Part shown: positions 36,313-46,094 of the stretch, one piece after another | Position numbering within the stretch: the stretch's first letter is position 1 | Layout of the letters: every line of letters starts with the position of its first letter | Assembly: GCF_009371985.2 (NCBI RefSeq) | Contig: NZ_VIKU02000001.1 | Coordinates: forward strand, 744,001-808,000 | DNA from: Pelagihabitans pacificus | GTDB taxonomy: Bacteria > Bacteroidota > Bacteroidia > Flavobacteriales > Flavobacteriaceae | DNA: 64,000 nt | Direction of reading: 5' to 3' | Notes under the pieces: model-generated | The model's database searches: none | The model's input: only the letters and a program-made list of their open reading frames with translations | What the model was told of the DNA's origin: nothing | Translations under genes and position numbers: made by a program

Positions 36313-38061
36313 TTACTTTTTAGCGTTTAACTGTTTTGCCTGACCGGCCCAATCATCTCTTTGCGCCCTTCCTGGGAAGGCCTCCGTCAACGAATCCAAC
36401 AAATCGTATTCCCTTTCGGTCATTCGACCTACTTGAGCGTAGGTAAAAATACCGATCTCATTCAAGGTCTCTTCCATTTTTGGCCCAACCCCTTTAATCT
36501 TTTTCAAGTCATCGGCGGTTTCTTTTGCAGGATCAAATGTTCCTATAGTACTCAGGAGTTCGCTCACGCCAACCTTGTCTCCCACCGTCGGCACCACTTC
36601 GCCCATGAGTACGTCATCGGTTATCGGCTCTGCCTTCTTGGTGTCAACCTTTAGCTTTTCGATTGTATAAAGAGGTTTCCCTGCCTCCCTGAGCTTCTTA
36701 TACCGTTCTCCCGAAGATTTCAATATCGATTTGACCTCTGCCTGGGCGATAACCGGGAAAGTTCTCGCATACAAAAGGAACAATACAAAGAAAAACCCAA
36801 TGGTTCCGATAAAAATCCCGATATCGACAAAGGTTGGTGAAAACATCGTCCAAGAAGAAGGGAGGTAATCCCGATGAAGGGAAGTCACGATGATTACAAA
36901 ACGCTCAAACCACATCCCGATGTTCACTACGATCGAAATAAAGAACGAGAACATGATACTGGTACGTAATTTCTTGAACCACATGAACTGTGGCGAGAAT
37001 ACATTACAGGTCATCATTGCCCAATAAGCCCACCAGTAGGGACCGGTAGCCCTGTTAAGAAATGCGTACTGCTCATATTCCACTCCGGAATACCAAGCCA
37101 TAAACAACTCGGTAATGTATGCACAGCCTACGATCGAACCCGTAATCATGATTACGATATTCATCAATTCGATGTGCTGTACGGTGATATAGGCCTCCAG
37201 ATGACAGACCTTTCGCATGATAATCAATAACGTGTTCACCATGGCAAAACCGGAAAAGATCGCTCCGGCCACAAAGTAAGGCGGAAAAATCGTAGTATGC
37301 CATCCAGGGATTACCGAGGTGGCAAAGTCAAAGGATACAATGGTGTGTACGGACAGTACCAGTGGTGTGGCCAAACCAGCCAATACCAACGACACTTCTT
37401 CAAAACGCTGCCAATCCTTGGCGCGTCCGCTCCATCCAAAACTCAATAAACTGTATATTTTCTTTTGGAACGGCAATACCGCACGATCCCGGATCATGGC
37501 GAAATCGGGCAACAAACCTGTCCACCAAAACACTAGGGATACGGACAGATAGGTAGATATCGCAAACACGTCCCAAAGCAAGGGCGAGTTAAAGTTTACC
37601 CATAAAGACCCAAATTGGTTAGGAATCGGCAATACCCAGTATGCCAACCAAGGGCGACCCATGTGGATGATGGGAAACAAGCCCGCTTGTATCACCGAGA
37701 AGATGGTCATAGCTTCGGCAGAGCGGTTGATTGCCATTCTCCATTTCTGACGGAACAACAAGAGTACGGCAGAGATAAGGGTTCCCGCGTGACCGATACC
37801 TACCCACCAGACAAAGTTGGTGATATCCCAGGCCCAGTTTACGGTTTTATTCAACCCCCAAGTACCGATACCTGTAGAAATAGTATAAATAATTGAGCCC
37901 ACACCCCATAGAAACGCCACCAAGGCAATGGAAAAAACAATCCACCAGTGTTTATTGGCCTTTCCCTCCACTGGAGCGGCAATATCCACGGTTACGTCGT
38001 GGTAGCCTTTGTCCCCAACTACTAAGGGTTTTCTAATTGGTGCTTCGTAATGCGACGCCAT
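36313..38061 (-). CDS. actC: Alternative complex III NrfD-like subunit ActC with C-terminal helix-hairpin-helix domain
   Basis: A 582-residue protein. Residues to about 460 form the ten-helix NrfD/PsrC-like quinone-binding subunit (VNWAWDITNFVWWVGIGHAG, GRPWLAYWVLPIPNQ, ASLHRDYLPSSW). After a Lys/Glu-rich linker, residues 516-582 carry a helix-hairpin-helix-type module, LKKIKGVGPKMEETLNEIGI followed by a Thr-Tyr segment and FPGRAQRDDWAGQAKQL, similar to modules found at the end of other Bacteroidota proteins. The gene is continuous with no frameshift, so this is a true fusion. Such modules bind DNA elsewhere, but a DNA role at the membrane is doubtful. It lies 43 nt after actB. Confidence 0.95.
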   Translation of the reverse strand: MASHYEAPIRKPLVVGDKGYHDVTVDIAAPVEGKANKHWWIVFSIALVAFLWGVGSIIYTISTGIGTWGLNKTVNWAWDITNFVWWVGIGHAGTLISAVLLLFRQKWRMAINRSAEAMTIFSVIQAGLFPIIHMGRPWLAYWVLPIPNQFGSLWVNFNSPLLWDVFAISTYLSVSLVFWWTGLLPDFAMIRDRAVLPFQKKIYSLLSFGWSGRAKDWQRFEEVSLVLAGLATPLVLSVHTIVSFDFATSVIPGWHTTIFPPYFVAGAIFSGFAMVNTLLIIMRKVCHLEAYITVQHIELMNIVIMITGSIVGCAYITELFMAWYSGVEYEQYAFLNRATGPYWWAYWAMMTCNVFSPQFMWFKKLRTSIMFSFFISIVVNIGMWFERFVIIVTSLHRDYLPSSWTMFSPTFVDIGIFIGTIGFFFVLFLLYARTFPVIAQAEVKSILKSSGERYKKLREAGKPLYTIEKLKVDTKKAEPITDDVLMGEVVPTVGDKVGVSELLSTIGTFDPAKETADDLKKIKGVGPKMEETLNEIGIFTYAQVGRMTEREYDLLDSLTEAFPGRAQRDDWAGQAKQLNAKK

Positions 38062-38104
38062 AGATGTAGATTATAGTTACTTAACTTATTGTATTGGTTG
38101 TTTT

Positions 38105-41100
38105 TTATGCTTCGTTGGTATTCCTCACCTTTACATGGTAGAATACATTTGGCTTCGTCCCAACATGCTCCAGTAAGTGGTACATTCTGTCACTTTTCGC
38201 CAACTCGGCCACCTTGCTTTCGGTATCGTTCACATCACCAAAAACAATGGCCCCATTACTACATGCGGAAGAACAAGCGGTCTGGAACTCACCATCCTTG
38301 ATCAAACGGCCCTCCCGTTTTGCCTCTAAAATGGTCAGCTGGGTCTTTTGAATACACATCGAACATTTCTCGATGACCCCACGTGAACGAACGTTCACAT
38401 CGGGATTCACGACCATCTTACCCAAATCGTTGTTCATATAATAATCGAACTCGTCGTTGTTGTTGTATAGGAACCAGTTGAAACGACGTACTTTGTACGG
38501 ACAGTTATTGGCGCAATACCTTGTACCAACACACCTGTTATAGGCCATATGGTTTTGCCCTTGTCGACTGTGCGAAGTGGCTGCAACGGGACACACCGTT
38601 TCGCAAGGCGCATGGTTACAGTGCTGGCACATGACCGGTTGGAACGCCACTTGTGGATTGGTAGACGGGTCTTCCATTTCACCGAAACCACTTAAGGAAC
38701 CTTTCTCGCCCCATAAGCCGTCCAATTCCTCTTTTTTCACATTGTCCGCTTCAAAACTATCTTCCGAAGAGTAGTATCGGTCGATACGTAACCAATGCAT
38801 GTCCCTGGACATTCGCACTTCTTTCTTTCCTACTACAGGGACATTGTTTTCGGCATGACAGGCAATAACGCAAGCTCCACATCCTGTACAGGCGTTCAAA
38901 TCGATCGACATATTGAAATGATGCCCAATGGAACGGTCGAAACTGTCCCAAAGATCTACCGATGTCGCGGGAACTTCTTGATGATTCAATGATACCTGTG
39001 GTACGTGGTTCCATTCCGAATGGTCCTTGGTGTTGAAAATCTGCAAGGTAGTTTCTTTGATGATATCACCACGACCCATTAATGTTTTATGCAGCTGCAC
39101 ACAAGCAAACTCGTGCATGCCCGCAGCCTTTTCAACGGTAACGGATTGAATACTCTTAAAGTTTTGATACAACGGATAGGCGTTCACCCCTGTCTGCATT
39201 TCAGATTTCATCCCGGCTTTTTTACCATATCCCATGGATAGGCCTATAGAACCTTTTGCCTGCCCGGGCTGAATAATGACGGGTACATTGTTTACTGCAA
39301 CCCCATTCACGCTTACATTGGCATAACTGCCGTCCAAACCTCCGTTTGCGACATGTTCGTTTACAAATCCCATTTCTTCCGCGTCTGCTTTGGAAATGGT
39401 AATATAATTGTCCCAAGTGACCCGGGTAATCGGATCAGGGAATTCCTGTAGCCAAGGGTTGTTGGCCTGTCGACCGTCGCCCATGCCTACTTTCGAATAC
39501 AGTGTAAGCTCCATTCCTGCGGTATTGGCATTCGCCAAGCTGCGTACTGCGGAGTCTATTGAAATGGAAGTTGCAGGCTCCATTTCCGTTTCCTCGGATT
39601 GATCAGCCTCCTCTTTATCGGTATCGGTCATGACCATCATGGGGTCTGCCACTGATGCCGCATCTTCTACATTCGTTGTCGCCTCGGAAGAAGCTGCAAA
39701 GACACCGTCATGCAATGCCTTGTTCCAATCATTGCCGCTTAATATAAACGTATTCCAAGTTTCCTTGATGTAATCATAATAACTACTATCGCTTCCCATC
39801 CAATTCAAAAGGGAAGACTGAAACTGTCTCGTATCGAAAAGCTCCCTGATGGTAGGTTGCATAAGGCTGTAATGCCCTTTTTTGATTTGGGCATCGCCCC
39901 AAGATTCCAGATAATGATTCGCTGCAGCGGTGTATTGGGTAACTTCGGCGGTTTCGTTATAATTGGTGGAGAATAGCACGGACAGGTCTACATTCTGAAT
40001 GCCCTCCGCAAAATCAGCGGTATTTGGAAGTGTGTACATAGGATTGACACCATCCATGATCAAGGCACCTACCTTACCAGCCTTCATGTCGGCGACCAAA
40101 GCGTTTACCGCTTTGTCGCTTCCTTGACGTACGTAGCGAGGTGCTTTTGTATCAAAGGCCTTACTTCCCAACATTTCATTAATGGCCAGTACCACCGCTT
40201 GGGCATTTATATCATCGATTCCAGTGACTACGACGGCCCCACCTTTATTTTTTCTTATTTGGGCCACTACATTCTCGATGGCCATTTCTACATTTTGCGG
40301 AAGCTCCCCACCCGCACTGGTTCCGTTCAGTTTGGCATAGAGCTTCGCCAAAGCGATCATCTGCATCGACGGTGTCAAGGGCACGCGTTTATCGGCATTG
40401 GCCCCGGTCAACGACATATTCGCCTCAAACTGTACGTGGCGAGACATTTTTCCGTTCTTGGGCACACGCCCTTTGGAGTAACCACTGTCATAGCCACCCC
40501 CTTGCCAGTCGGCCAGAAAATCGGCTCCAAAAGAGACAATGATCTCTGCCTTTTCAAAATCATAATCCGCCAAGGCCCGCTCACCATATCGCGCCTCAAA
40601 AGCGGTCAATGCCGCATCTTCCGAAATAGCATCATACGTTACGTGGTTTACATTGCCGTACTTGGCCTTGAATTCGGCTACCAATCGTGAAGTTGACGGA
40701 CTCGCATAGGTCTGGGTCAATAAAGCCACCTGCTTTCCGGAACCTTGCAAAGAACCCAATTTAGACTTTACCGCAGCATCCAACGCTTGCCACTCAATAG
40801 GCTCTCCGTTGGCTATAGGGCCTTGCAGCCTGGTACTATCATATAAGCCCAACACGGAAGCTTGGACCCTGGCATTGGCACCCCCGGCAACCTTGGCTTC
40901 GGTATTGTTCTCTACTTTTATTGGTCGCCCTTCGCGGGTTTTGATTAGAATACTGGCAAAATCGAAACCATTTGCAATCGTGGTGGCATAAAAATTTGGA
41001 ACCCCCGGCACAATTCTGTCGGGTTGCACCACATAGGGAATGGATTTGATAACAGGACCCTCACAAGCGGCCAAAGTGGCCGCAGCGGTACTGAAACCGA

Positions 41101-41275
41101 CATATTTCAGGAAGTCTCTACGATTCGTATTGGAAGTAGACAAATTTTGTTTGTCTCCCAAAAAATCATCCACTGGGATTTCCTCAACAAATTCGTTTTG
41201 CCTCAGCGCCTCAACAATGGAATCGTTCGGATTTAATTCCGCTTCATTCTTCCAATATTTTTTGTTTGATGCCAT
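38105..41275 (-). CDS. actB: Alternative complex III iron-sulfur subunit ActB
   Basis: A 1056-residue fusion of an inactive molybdopterin-oxidoreductase-like domain and a four-cluster ferredoxin domain. A twin-arginine signal (NRRDFLKYVGFSTAAATLAAC, around 52-72) ends in a lipobox, so the protein is Tat-exported and probably lipid-anchored. The C-terminal part has CTGCGACVIACHAEN, MCQHCNHAPCETVCP, CVGTRYCANNCPY and CSMCIQKT with CSSACSNGA, which fits three [4Fe-4S] clusters and one [3Fe-4S]. No molybdenum cofactor is expected, by comparison with known ActB. It starts 33 nt after actA. Confidence 0.96.
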   Translation of the reverse strand: MASNKKYWKNEAELNPNDSIVEALRQNEFVEEIPVDDFLGDKQNLSTSNTNRRDFLKYVGFSTAAATLAACEGPVIKSIPYVVQPDRIVPGVPNFYATTIANGFDFASILIKTREGRPIKVENNTEAKVAGGANARVQASVLGLYDSTRLQGPIANGEPIEWQALDAAVKSKLGSLQGSGKQVALLTQTYASPSTSRLVAEFKAKYGNVNHVTYDAISEDAALTAFEARYGERALADYDFEKAEIIVSFGADFLADWQGGGYDSGYSKGRVPKNGKMSRHVQFEANMSLTGANADKRVPLTPSMQMIALAKLYAKLNGTSAGGELPQNVEMAIENVVAQIRKNKGGAVVVTGIDDINAQAVVLAINEMLGSKAFDTKAPRYVRQGSDKAVNALVADMKAGKVGALIMDGVNPMYTLPNTADFAEGIQNVDLSVLFSTNYNETAEVTQYTAAANHYLESWGDAQIKKGHYSLMQPTIRELFDTRQFQSSLLNWMGSDSSYYDYIKETWNTFILSGNDWNKALHDGVFAASSEATTNVEDAASVADPMMVMTDTDKEEADQSEETEMEPATSISIDSAVRSLANANTAGMELTLYSKVGMGDGRQANNPWLQEFPDPITRVTWDNYITISKADAEEMGFVNEHVANGGLDGSYANVSVNGVAVNNVPVIIQPGQAKGSIGLSMGYGKKAGMKSEMQTGVNAYPLYQNFKSIQSVTVEKAAGMHEFACVQLHKTLMGRGDIIKETTLQIFNTKDHSEWNHVPQVSLNHQEVPATSVDLWDSFDRSIGHHFNMSIDLNACTGCGACVIACHAENNVPVVGKKEVRMSRDMHWLRIDRYYSSEDSFEADNVKKEELDGLWGEKGSLSGFGEMEDPSTNPQVAFQPVMCQHCNHAPCETVCPVAATSHSRQGQNHMAYNRCVGTRYCANNCPYKVRRFNWFLYNNNDEFDYYMNNDLGKMVVNPDVNVRSRGVIEKCSMCIQKTQLTILEAKREGRLIKDGEFQTACSSACSNGAIVFGDVNDTESKVAELAKSDRMYHLLEHVGTKPNVFYHVKVRNTNEA

Positions 41276-41308
41276 ACGTTTATTTCTGTATTTAGCTGCT
41301 TGTTGTGA

Positions 41309-42700
41309 TTAATAATGACACTTTCCACATTCCAAACCACCCATCTGCGCGGCAGTTAGATTCTCAACCCCATATTTCTTGGAAAGCTCCGCGTGTATTT
41401 TTTCGTAGTATTCGTTGCCTTCGACCTTCACATTGGTCTCTCGGTGGCAATTAATGCACCAACCCATGGTCAATGATGAGTACTGATACATGATTTCCAT
41501 CTCTTCTACCGGTCCGTGACAGGTTTGACATTCGATACCGGCAACGGAAACATGCTGCGAATGGTTGAAATAGGCAAAATCGGGAAGATTATGGATTCTT
41601 ACCCACTCGACTGGCTGACTTTCTCCTGTATATTTTTGGTTCTCTTCGTCCCAACCAACGGCCTTGTAAAGCTTCTTTATCTCGTTAGTGTAGAATTCAT
41701 TGGTGTACCCATTCGCCAAATCCTCTTGGCTTGGACCGTCGGGACCTCCCGTGTATTCGTAAATCGACTTATGGCAATTCATACAAACATTCAAGGAAGG
41801 TATTCCGGAATGCTTTGAAACCCGTGCGGAAGAGTGACAATACTTACATTCAATTTTATTTGCCCCTGCATGAATCTTGTGGGAATAATGGATGGGCTGA
41901 ATGGGCGCATATCCCTGATCTACCCCCACCTGCATCATCCATCCGTAGGCAAAATAGGCACTGCCGAGCAGTAAAAAGATGACCGTAACCAATACCAAAA
42001 ACTGATTTTGGGCGAAGGCTTTCCAAATTGGCGTACGTTTTTGTGCAGCCTCCTGTTCCACTTCCAAGTCATTGGCCGCCATGACCCTCCTCAGGGTTTT
42101 GTTGACGGAGTAGAGCATAAAAATCAGCAAGGCGAACACCAAGGCCAATGCCCCTAAAATAATCTCATTGGATATGCCACTGGGCTGGGCTCCCCCACCA
42201 CCAGGAACTTCTGTTGGAGCGGCGGCAGTAGCGGCTGCCGGAGGAGGCGCCGCCGTGTAGGCCAAGATATCATCGATATCGGCATTCGAAAGGGTCGGAA
42301 AAGCGGTCATGGCCGCCTGATTGTATTCGTTGTATATACGAACAGCGTAGTCGTCACCGGACTTTATCATTCCCGGGCTGTTCTTGATCCACGCATAGAG
42401 CCACTCCTTATCCAAACCTTCTTCCTCGGCCAATCTGGTTTCGACATTCGCCAAAGCGGGTCCGGTCATCTTTCGATTAAGGGCATGACACGCGGCACAG
42501 TTTTGCTGGAAAAGGGATTTACCTTTAACGGGATCCCCGCCGGCCGATGCTTCCGCTGTTTCGGCGACAGGCGTTTCCGCTACCTCAGCGGTATCATCCT
42601 GTGCAGAAACGGAAACGGTAAAAATGAAGGAGACTAAAAAACTTAAACCAAGGAACTTGGTAATTTGATTGCGGTACTGAACCTTTCTCATAAGTAGCAT
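41309..42700 (-). CDS. actA: Alternative complex III multiheme cytochrome c subunit ActA
   Basis: A 463-residue protein with six CxxCH sites. After a signal peptide (ending SVSAQ) comes a monoheme cytochrome c domain (CAACH, residues 68-72), an Ala/Pro linker, two membrane helices (about 178-197 and 233-255), and the pentaheme domain (CKYCH, CMNCH, CQTCH, CINCH and CGKCH at the very C-terminus). The pentaheme ActA of Rhodothermus is, as I recall, much shorter and lacks the N-terminal domain. First gene of the operon, with a promoter and a 25-nt inverted repeat in its leader. Another ATG three codons in (42691) is equally good. Confidence 0.94.
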   Translation of the reverse strand: MLLMRKVQYRNQITKFLGLSFLVSFIFTVSVSAQDDTAEVAETPVAETAEASAGGDPVKGKSLFQQNCAACHALNRKMTGPALANVETRLAEEEGLDKEWLYAWIKNSPGMIKSGDDYAVRIYNEYNQAAMTAFPTLSNADIDDILAYTAAPPPAAATAAAPTEVPGGGGAQPSGISNEIILGALALVFALLIFMLYSVNKTLRRVMAANDLEVEQEAAQKRTPIWKAFAQNQFLVLVTVIFLLLGSAYFAYGWMMQVGVDQGYAPIQPIHYSHKIHAGANKIECKYCHSSARVSKHSGIPSLNVCMNCHKSIYEYTGGPDGPSQEDLANGYTNEFYTNEIKKLYKAVGWDEENQKYTGESQPVEWVRIHNLPDFAYFNHSQHVSVAGIECQTCHGPVEEMEIMYQYSSLTMGWCINCHRETNVKVEGNEYYEKIHAELSKKYGVENLTAAQMGGLECGKCHY

Positions 42701-42729
42701 ATTTCAATCCTAATCCTGGCATGATTTTT

Positions 42730-42754
42730 CCTATAATTACGTAATGATTATAGG
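42730..42754 (-). promoter_or_regulatory. Inverted repeat in the leader of the act-cox operon
   Basis: CCTATAAT and ATTATAGG, an 8-bp perfect repeat around TACGTAATG. It lies between the predicted start of transcription (about 42776) and the actA ATG (42700), so it could be an RNA hairpin in the leader or an operator; there is no T-tract, so it is not a terminator. Confidence 0.5.
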
Positions 42755-42782
42755 TTGGCTTTATCACTACCCAAATTGCTTG

Positions 42783-42813
42783 CAAAAATAAGACATAGAC
42801 TTTATTTGGGAAA
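42783..42813 (-). promoter_or_regulatory. Promoter of the act-cox operon
   Basis: Minus strand: TTTC (42813-42810), 19 nt, then TATTTTTG (42790-42783). The -7 matches TAnnTTTG; the -33 has one mismatch. The leader would be about 75 nt. Confidence 0.5.
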
Positions 42814-42890
42814 TCTTAAAGGTTTGATAATTTCTAATTTATAATTGTTCTAAATAAGTCAAATTTATTTCTGTTTGATCTTTAAAAATT

Positions 42891-42898
42891 TACATTTG
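42891..42898 (+). promoter_or_regulatory. -7 element of the SPOR-domain gene
   Basis: TACATTTG matches TAnnTTTG. Initiation near 42905 would lie 27 nt before the ATG at 42932 and downstream of the earlier in-frame TTG at 42875, which supports the shorter protein. The nearest TTTG upstream (42874-42877) is only 13 nt away, so the -33 is not convincing. Confidence 0.45.
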
Positions 42899-42931
42899 TT
42901 AGCCATACTTTTTCCTAAGTTAGCAGTTTCT

Positions 42932-43303
42932 ATGAAAACACTTGTATACAGTATCATTATTGCAGTTGGAACCTTGTCCGTCAATGCCCAAAAAGGTAAA
43001 ATAAACATTCAACAAGACGATAAAATTACCGAGCTCCTGGAAGTATATAAATCAGTCATTTCAGATGCTGACTATTATCGAATTCAGGTCGGTTTTGGCT
43101 CCTACGATAAAGCGCAACGCATTAAGTCGGAAGTAGAGCAGGATTTCCCCTTGATGCCCTCAAAAATCGATTTTGATTCCCCTACCTACAGGGTCCGTTT
43201 GGGCCGCTTCAAAACACGGATAGAAGCGGAACGCAAGTTTATCGAAGTGCGTCAAAAATATCCGGATGCGATGTTATTGAAACCAAAAAAATCGACCCGT
43301 TAA
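42932..43303 (+). CDS. Exported SPOR-domain protein
   Basis: A 123-residue protein: a signal peptide (about 1-18, ending VNAQ) and a SPOR domain in the second half, DYYRIQVGFGSYDKAQRIKS and YRVRLGRFKTRIEAERKFIEVR. SPOR domains bind denuded septal peptidoglycan, so a role at the cell wall or division site is likely. The ATG at 42932 is used because of the signal peptide and the predicted promoter. It is divergent from actA and ends in its own terminator. Confidence 0.88.
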   Translation: MKTLVYSIIIAVGTLSVNAQKGKINIQQDDKITELLEVYKSVISDADYYRIQVGFGSYDKAQRIKSEVEQDFPLMPSKIDFDSPTYRVRLGRFKTRIEAERKFIEVRQKYPDAMLLKPKKSTR

Positions 43304-43315
43304 GGTCGATTTTGT
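43285..43315 (+). terminator. Terminator of the SPOR-domain gene
   Basis: AAAATCGACC and GGTCGATTTT with a 6-nt loop; the stop codon TAA lies in the loop, so the hairpin begins inside the coding sequence. It is symmetric and may also work on the minus strand after infB. Confidence 0.75.
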
Positions 43316-43382
43316 TCTTTATTCCCTTTGTAATAAGTCTGTTACGAGAAACGCATGAGTACCATTGGGTTTTGCTTTCCGG

Positions 43383-46052
43383 CTATTTCAGCGTCTTCTT
43401 GACCGCAACTTCCTGGAAGGCCTCCACGATATCTCCTTCATGGATGTCATTGTAATTTTTGATCTGCAATCCACAATCATAACCCTTTGAGACTTCTTTG
43501 ACATCATCCTTAAAACGTTTCAAGGATGCCAGTTCGCCAGTGTAGACCACTACCCCATCACGAATCAAACGGATTCCCGCGTTACGGAATATTTTTCCGC
43601 TGGTCACCATACATCCGGCAATCGTACCCACTTTAGAGATTTTGAAAGTCTCCCTGATTTCGGCGGTCCCGGTAATCTCTTCCTTGATTTCCGGGGACAA
43701 CATGCCTTCCATCGCATCTTTCAAATCGTTGATGGCATCGTAAATAATGGAGTACATTCGAATATCGATTTCCTCCTTATCGGCAATATCCCTGGCATTC
43801 CCCATCGGACGGACATTAAATCCTATAATAATCGCATCGGAGGCGGAAGCCAATAACACGTCGGATTCTGTAATTGCCCCTACCCCTTTATGGATGATAT
43901 TTACCTGTATCTCCTCGGTCGAGAGTTTCTGGAACGAATCGGTCAAAGCCTCTACAGATCCGTCCACGTCGCCCTTGAGGATAATGTTCAACTCCTTGAA
44001 GTCGCCCAGGGCGATACGTCTTCCAATTTCATCGAGGGTAATATGGCGTTGCGTACGTACTGATTGCTCCCTGAACAATTGCGCTCTTTTAGAGGCGATT
44101 TGCTTCGCTTCCCGTTCATCGGCAAGCACGTTGAACTTATCCCCTGCTTGAGGAGCGCCATCCAAGCCTAGAATAGACACTGGAGCGGCCGGTCCTACTT
44201 TCTGTATTTCTTTGCCGCGTTCATCGTACATCGCCTTCACTTTTCCACTATGGGTACCTGCAAGCACATAGTCCCCGATTTGGAGCGTACCGGCCTGTAC
44301 CAGTATGGTCGAAACATAACCACGTCCCTTATCCAGAAAGGCTTCCACTACGGTTCCTGAGGCCAATTTATCGGGATTGGCCTTCAACTCGAGCAATTCT
44401 GCTTCAAGCAATACTTTTTCCAGCAATTCCTTGACCCCGTCACCGGTTTTTGCAGAGATATCATGTGATTGTATCTTACCGCCCCAATCCTCTACCAGAA
44501 GATTCATATTGGCAAGACCTTCCTTTATCTTATCGGGATTTGCGGTAGGCCTATCTATTTTATTGATTGCAAATACCATGGGTACGCCCGCTGCCTGCGC
44601 GTGGCTAATTGCTTCCTTGGTCTGTGGCATGATATCGTCATCTGCAGCGATAACGATTACCGCGATATCGGTCACCTGCGCCCCTCTAGCCCGCATAGCC
44701 GTAAAAGCCTCGTGACCCGGCGTATCGAGGAAGGTGATTTTCTGCCCGTCTCCGAGGGTCACCCCATAAGCGCCGATGTGTTGTGTGATTCCACCGCTTT
44801 CCCCGGCGATTACGTTTGCTTCCCTTACATAGTCCAATAGCGAGGTCTTTCCGTGATCTACGTGACCCATCACCGTTACTATAGGAGCCCTAGGCTTCAA
44901 ATCTTCCGGAGCGTCTTCGACTTCCTCGATGGCCTCCTCAATTTCAGCGGTAACAAACTCCACTTCATATCCAAATTCCTCGGCAACGATCGATAAGGTC
45001 TCTGCGTCCAAACGTTGGTTCATTGTTACCATCATACCCAACGACATACAGGCCGATATAATCTCTGTGGTGGAAACATTCATCATAGTCGCCACTTCAC
45101 TTGCCGTAACAAACTCGGTTACCTTAAGAATCTTATTTTCAAGTTCTTGCTGTTCAAGGTCTTTCTCGGTCTGCTGGCGGTGTTGGTCTCTTTTATCCCT
45201 ACGGTATTTGGCTCCTTTCCCTTTTTTGGATTTTCCCTGTAGTTTTTCGAGGGTTTCCCGTACCTGCTTTTGCACGTCTTCTTCGGAAGGTTCAACTTTT
45301 GGTGTTCCAAAACGTTGGACCGCTCCTTTTCTTTGCCCTGGTCTTCCGCGGTCGCTACCGGCACCTCCGGTGCTGCTGATAATCCGTTTTCTTCTCTTCT
45401 TCCGATCTTTACCCGGACCATCCGATGACTTGGCGTCTTCCTTCTTTTTTTTGGGTTTTTCGAACTTCGCCAAATCTATCTTGTCGCCCATGATCTTGGG
45501 TCCGGAAAGCTTCTGGTATTGGGTGGTGAGCTTTTCAGGTTCGGCTTGTACTTCCCCAGCATCCTTGACAGTATCGGTCTTTGCCTTTATTGTCTCGGTA
45601 GACTTTTCTATCGCAGGTTTTTCCGATGGGGATACGGCCTTTTCTTCTTCCGTAGGTTTTGTTGCAGTCTTTTTAGGTGCATCCAAATCAATTTTACCGA
45701 CCGTTTTGGGTCCGGTTAGCTCGGCGGCCTTTGCCTTAATTACTCTTTCCGAGGTAGCAGCGGCCCTTTTCTCCCTTTGTAACCGTTTGTCTTCCTGTTC
45801 CTGTTCCAATTGTACCCGTATGGCTTCTTTCTCCTTCCGCTTCTCTTCGCCTACCTCTTTCGATGCAACTTTTTTGCTCATGTCGGTCTGGAACTCATCT
45901 TGAAGCACTTGATACACCTCATTGGAAATTTTGGTGGTCGGCCTGGCCTCAACAGTATGACCTTGTGAGGCAAGGTAATCGACAGCCCTGTCCAACGAAA
46001 TATTAAGCTCCCTCAGGACCTTGTTAAGCCTTATTTTTGCATTTTCTGCCAT
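43383..46052 (-). CDS. infB: Translation initiation factor IF-2
   Basis: An 889-residue GTPase that brings initiator tRNA to the small subunit. The first ~390 residues are a Lys/Glu-rich, low-complexity N-domain with an IF2_N-like start ([21 protein letters not shown]). The G domain has [29 protein letters not shown] and INKIDRP, followed by domains II-IV through [18 protein letters not shown]. Length is within the family range. It is the last gene of rimP-nusA-infB, 42 nt after nusA. Confidence 0.98.
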   Translation of the reverse strand: MAENAKIRLNKVLRELNISLDRAVDYLASQGHTVEARPTTKISNEVYQVLQDEFQTDMSKKVASKEVGEEKRKEKEAIRVQLEQEQEDKRLQREKRAAATSERVIKAKAAELTGPKTVGKIDLDAPKKTATKPTEEEKAVSPSEKPAIEKSTETIKAKTDTVKDAGEVQAEPEKLTTQYQKLSGPKIMGDKIDLAKFEKPKKKKEDAKSSDGPGKDRKKRRKRIISSTGGAGSDRGRPGQRKGAVQRFGTPKVEPSEEDVQKQVRETLEKLQGKSKKGKGAKYRRDKRDQHRQQTEKDLEQQELENKILKVTEFVTASEVATMMNVSTTEIISACMSLGMMVTMNQRLDAETLSIVAEEFGYEVEFVTAEIEEAIEEVEDAPEDLKPRAPIVTVMGHVDHGKTSLLDYVREANVIAGESGGITQHIGAYGVTLGDGQKITFLDTPGHEAFTAMRARGAQVTDIAVIVIAADDDIMPQTKEAISHAQAAGVPMVFAINKIDRPTANPDKIKEGLANMNLLVEDWGGKIQSHDISAKTGDGVKELLEKVLLEAELLELKANPDKLASGTVVEAFLDKGRGYVSTILVQAGTLQIGDYVLAGTHSGKVKAMYDERGKEIQKVGPAAPVSILGLDGAPQAGDKFNVLADEREAKQIASKRAQLFREQSVRTQRHITLDEIGRRIALGDFKELNIILKGDVDGSVEALTDSFQKLSTEEIQVNIIHKGVGAITESDVLLASASDAIIIGFNVRPMGNARDIADKEEIDIRMYSIIYDAINDLKDAMEGMLSPEIKEEITGTAEIRETFKISKVGTIAGCMVTSGKIFRNAGIRLIRDGVVVYTGELASLKRFKDDVKEVSKGYDCGLQIKNYNDIHEGDIVEAFQEVAVKKTLK

Positions 46053-46094
46053 AAATCTTTATTCCCTAAATTCTTTTATTCGTCGCTAATATAG

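Noticed and set aside
44929-45903. Plus-strand frame of 324 codons opposite infB, rich in Ser
   Set aside because: It mirrors the Lys/Glu-rich N-domain of IF-2 read in antisense; no start region or known motif.
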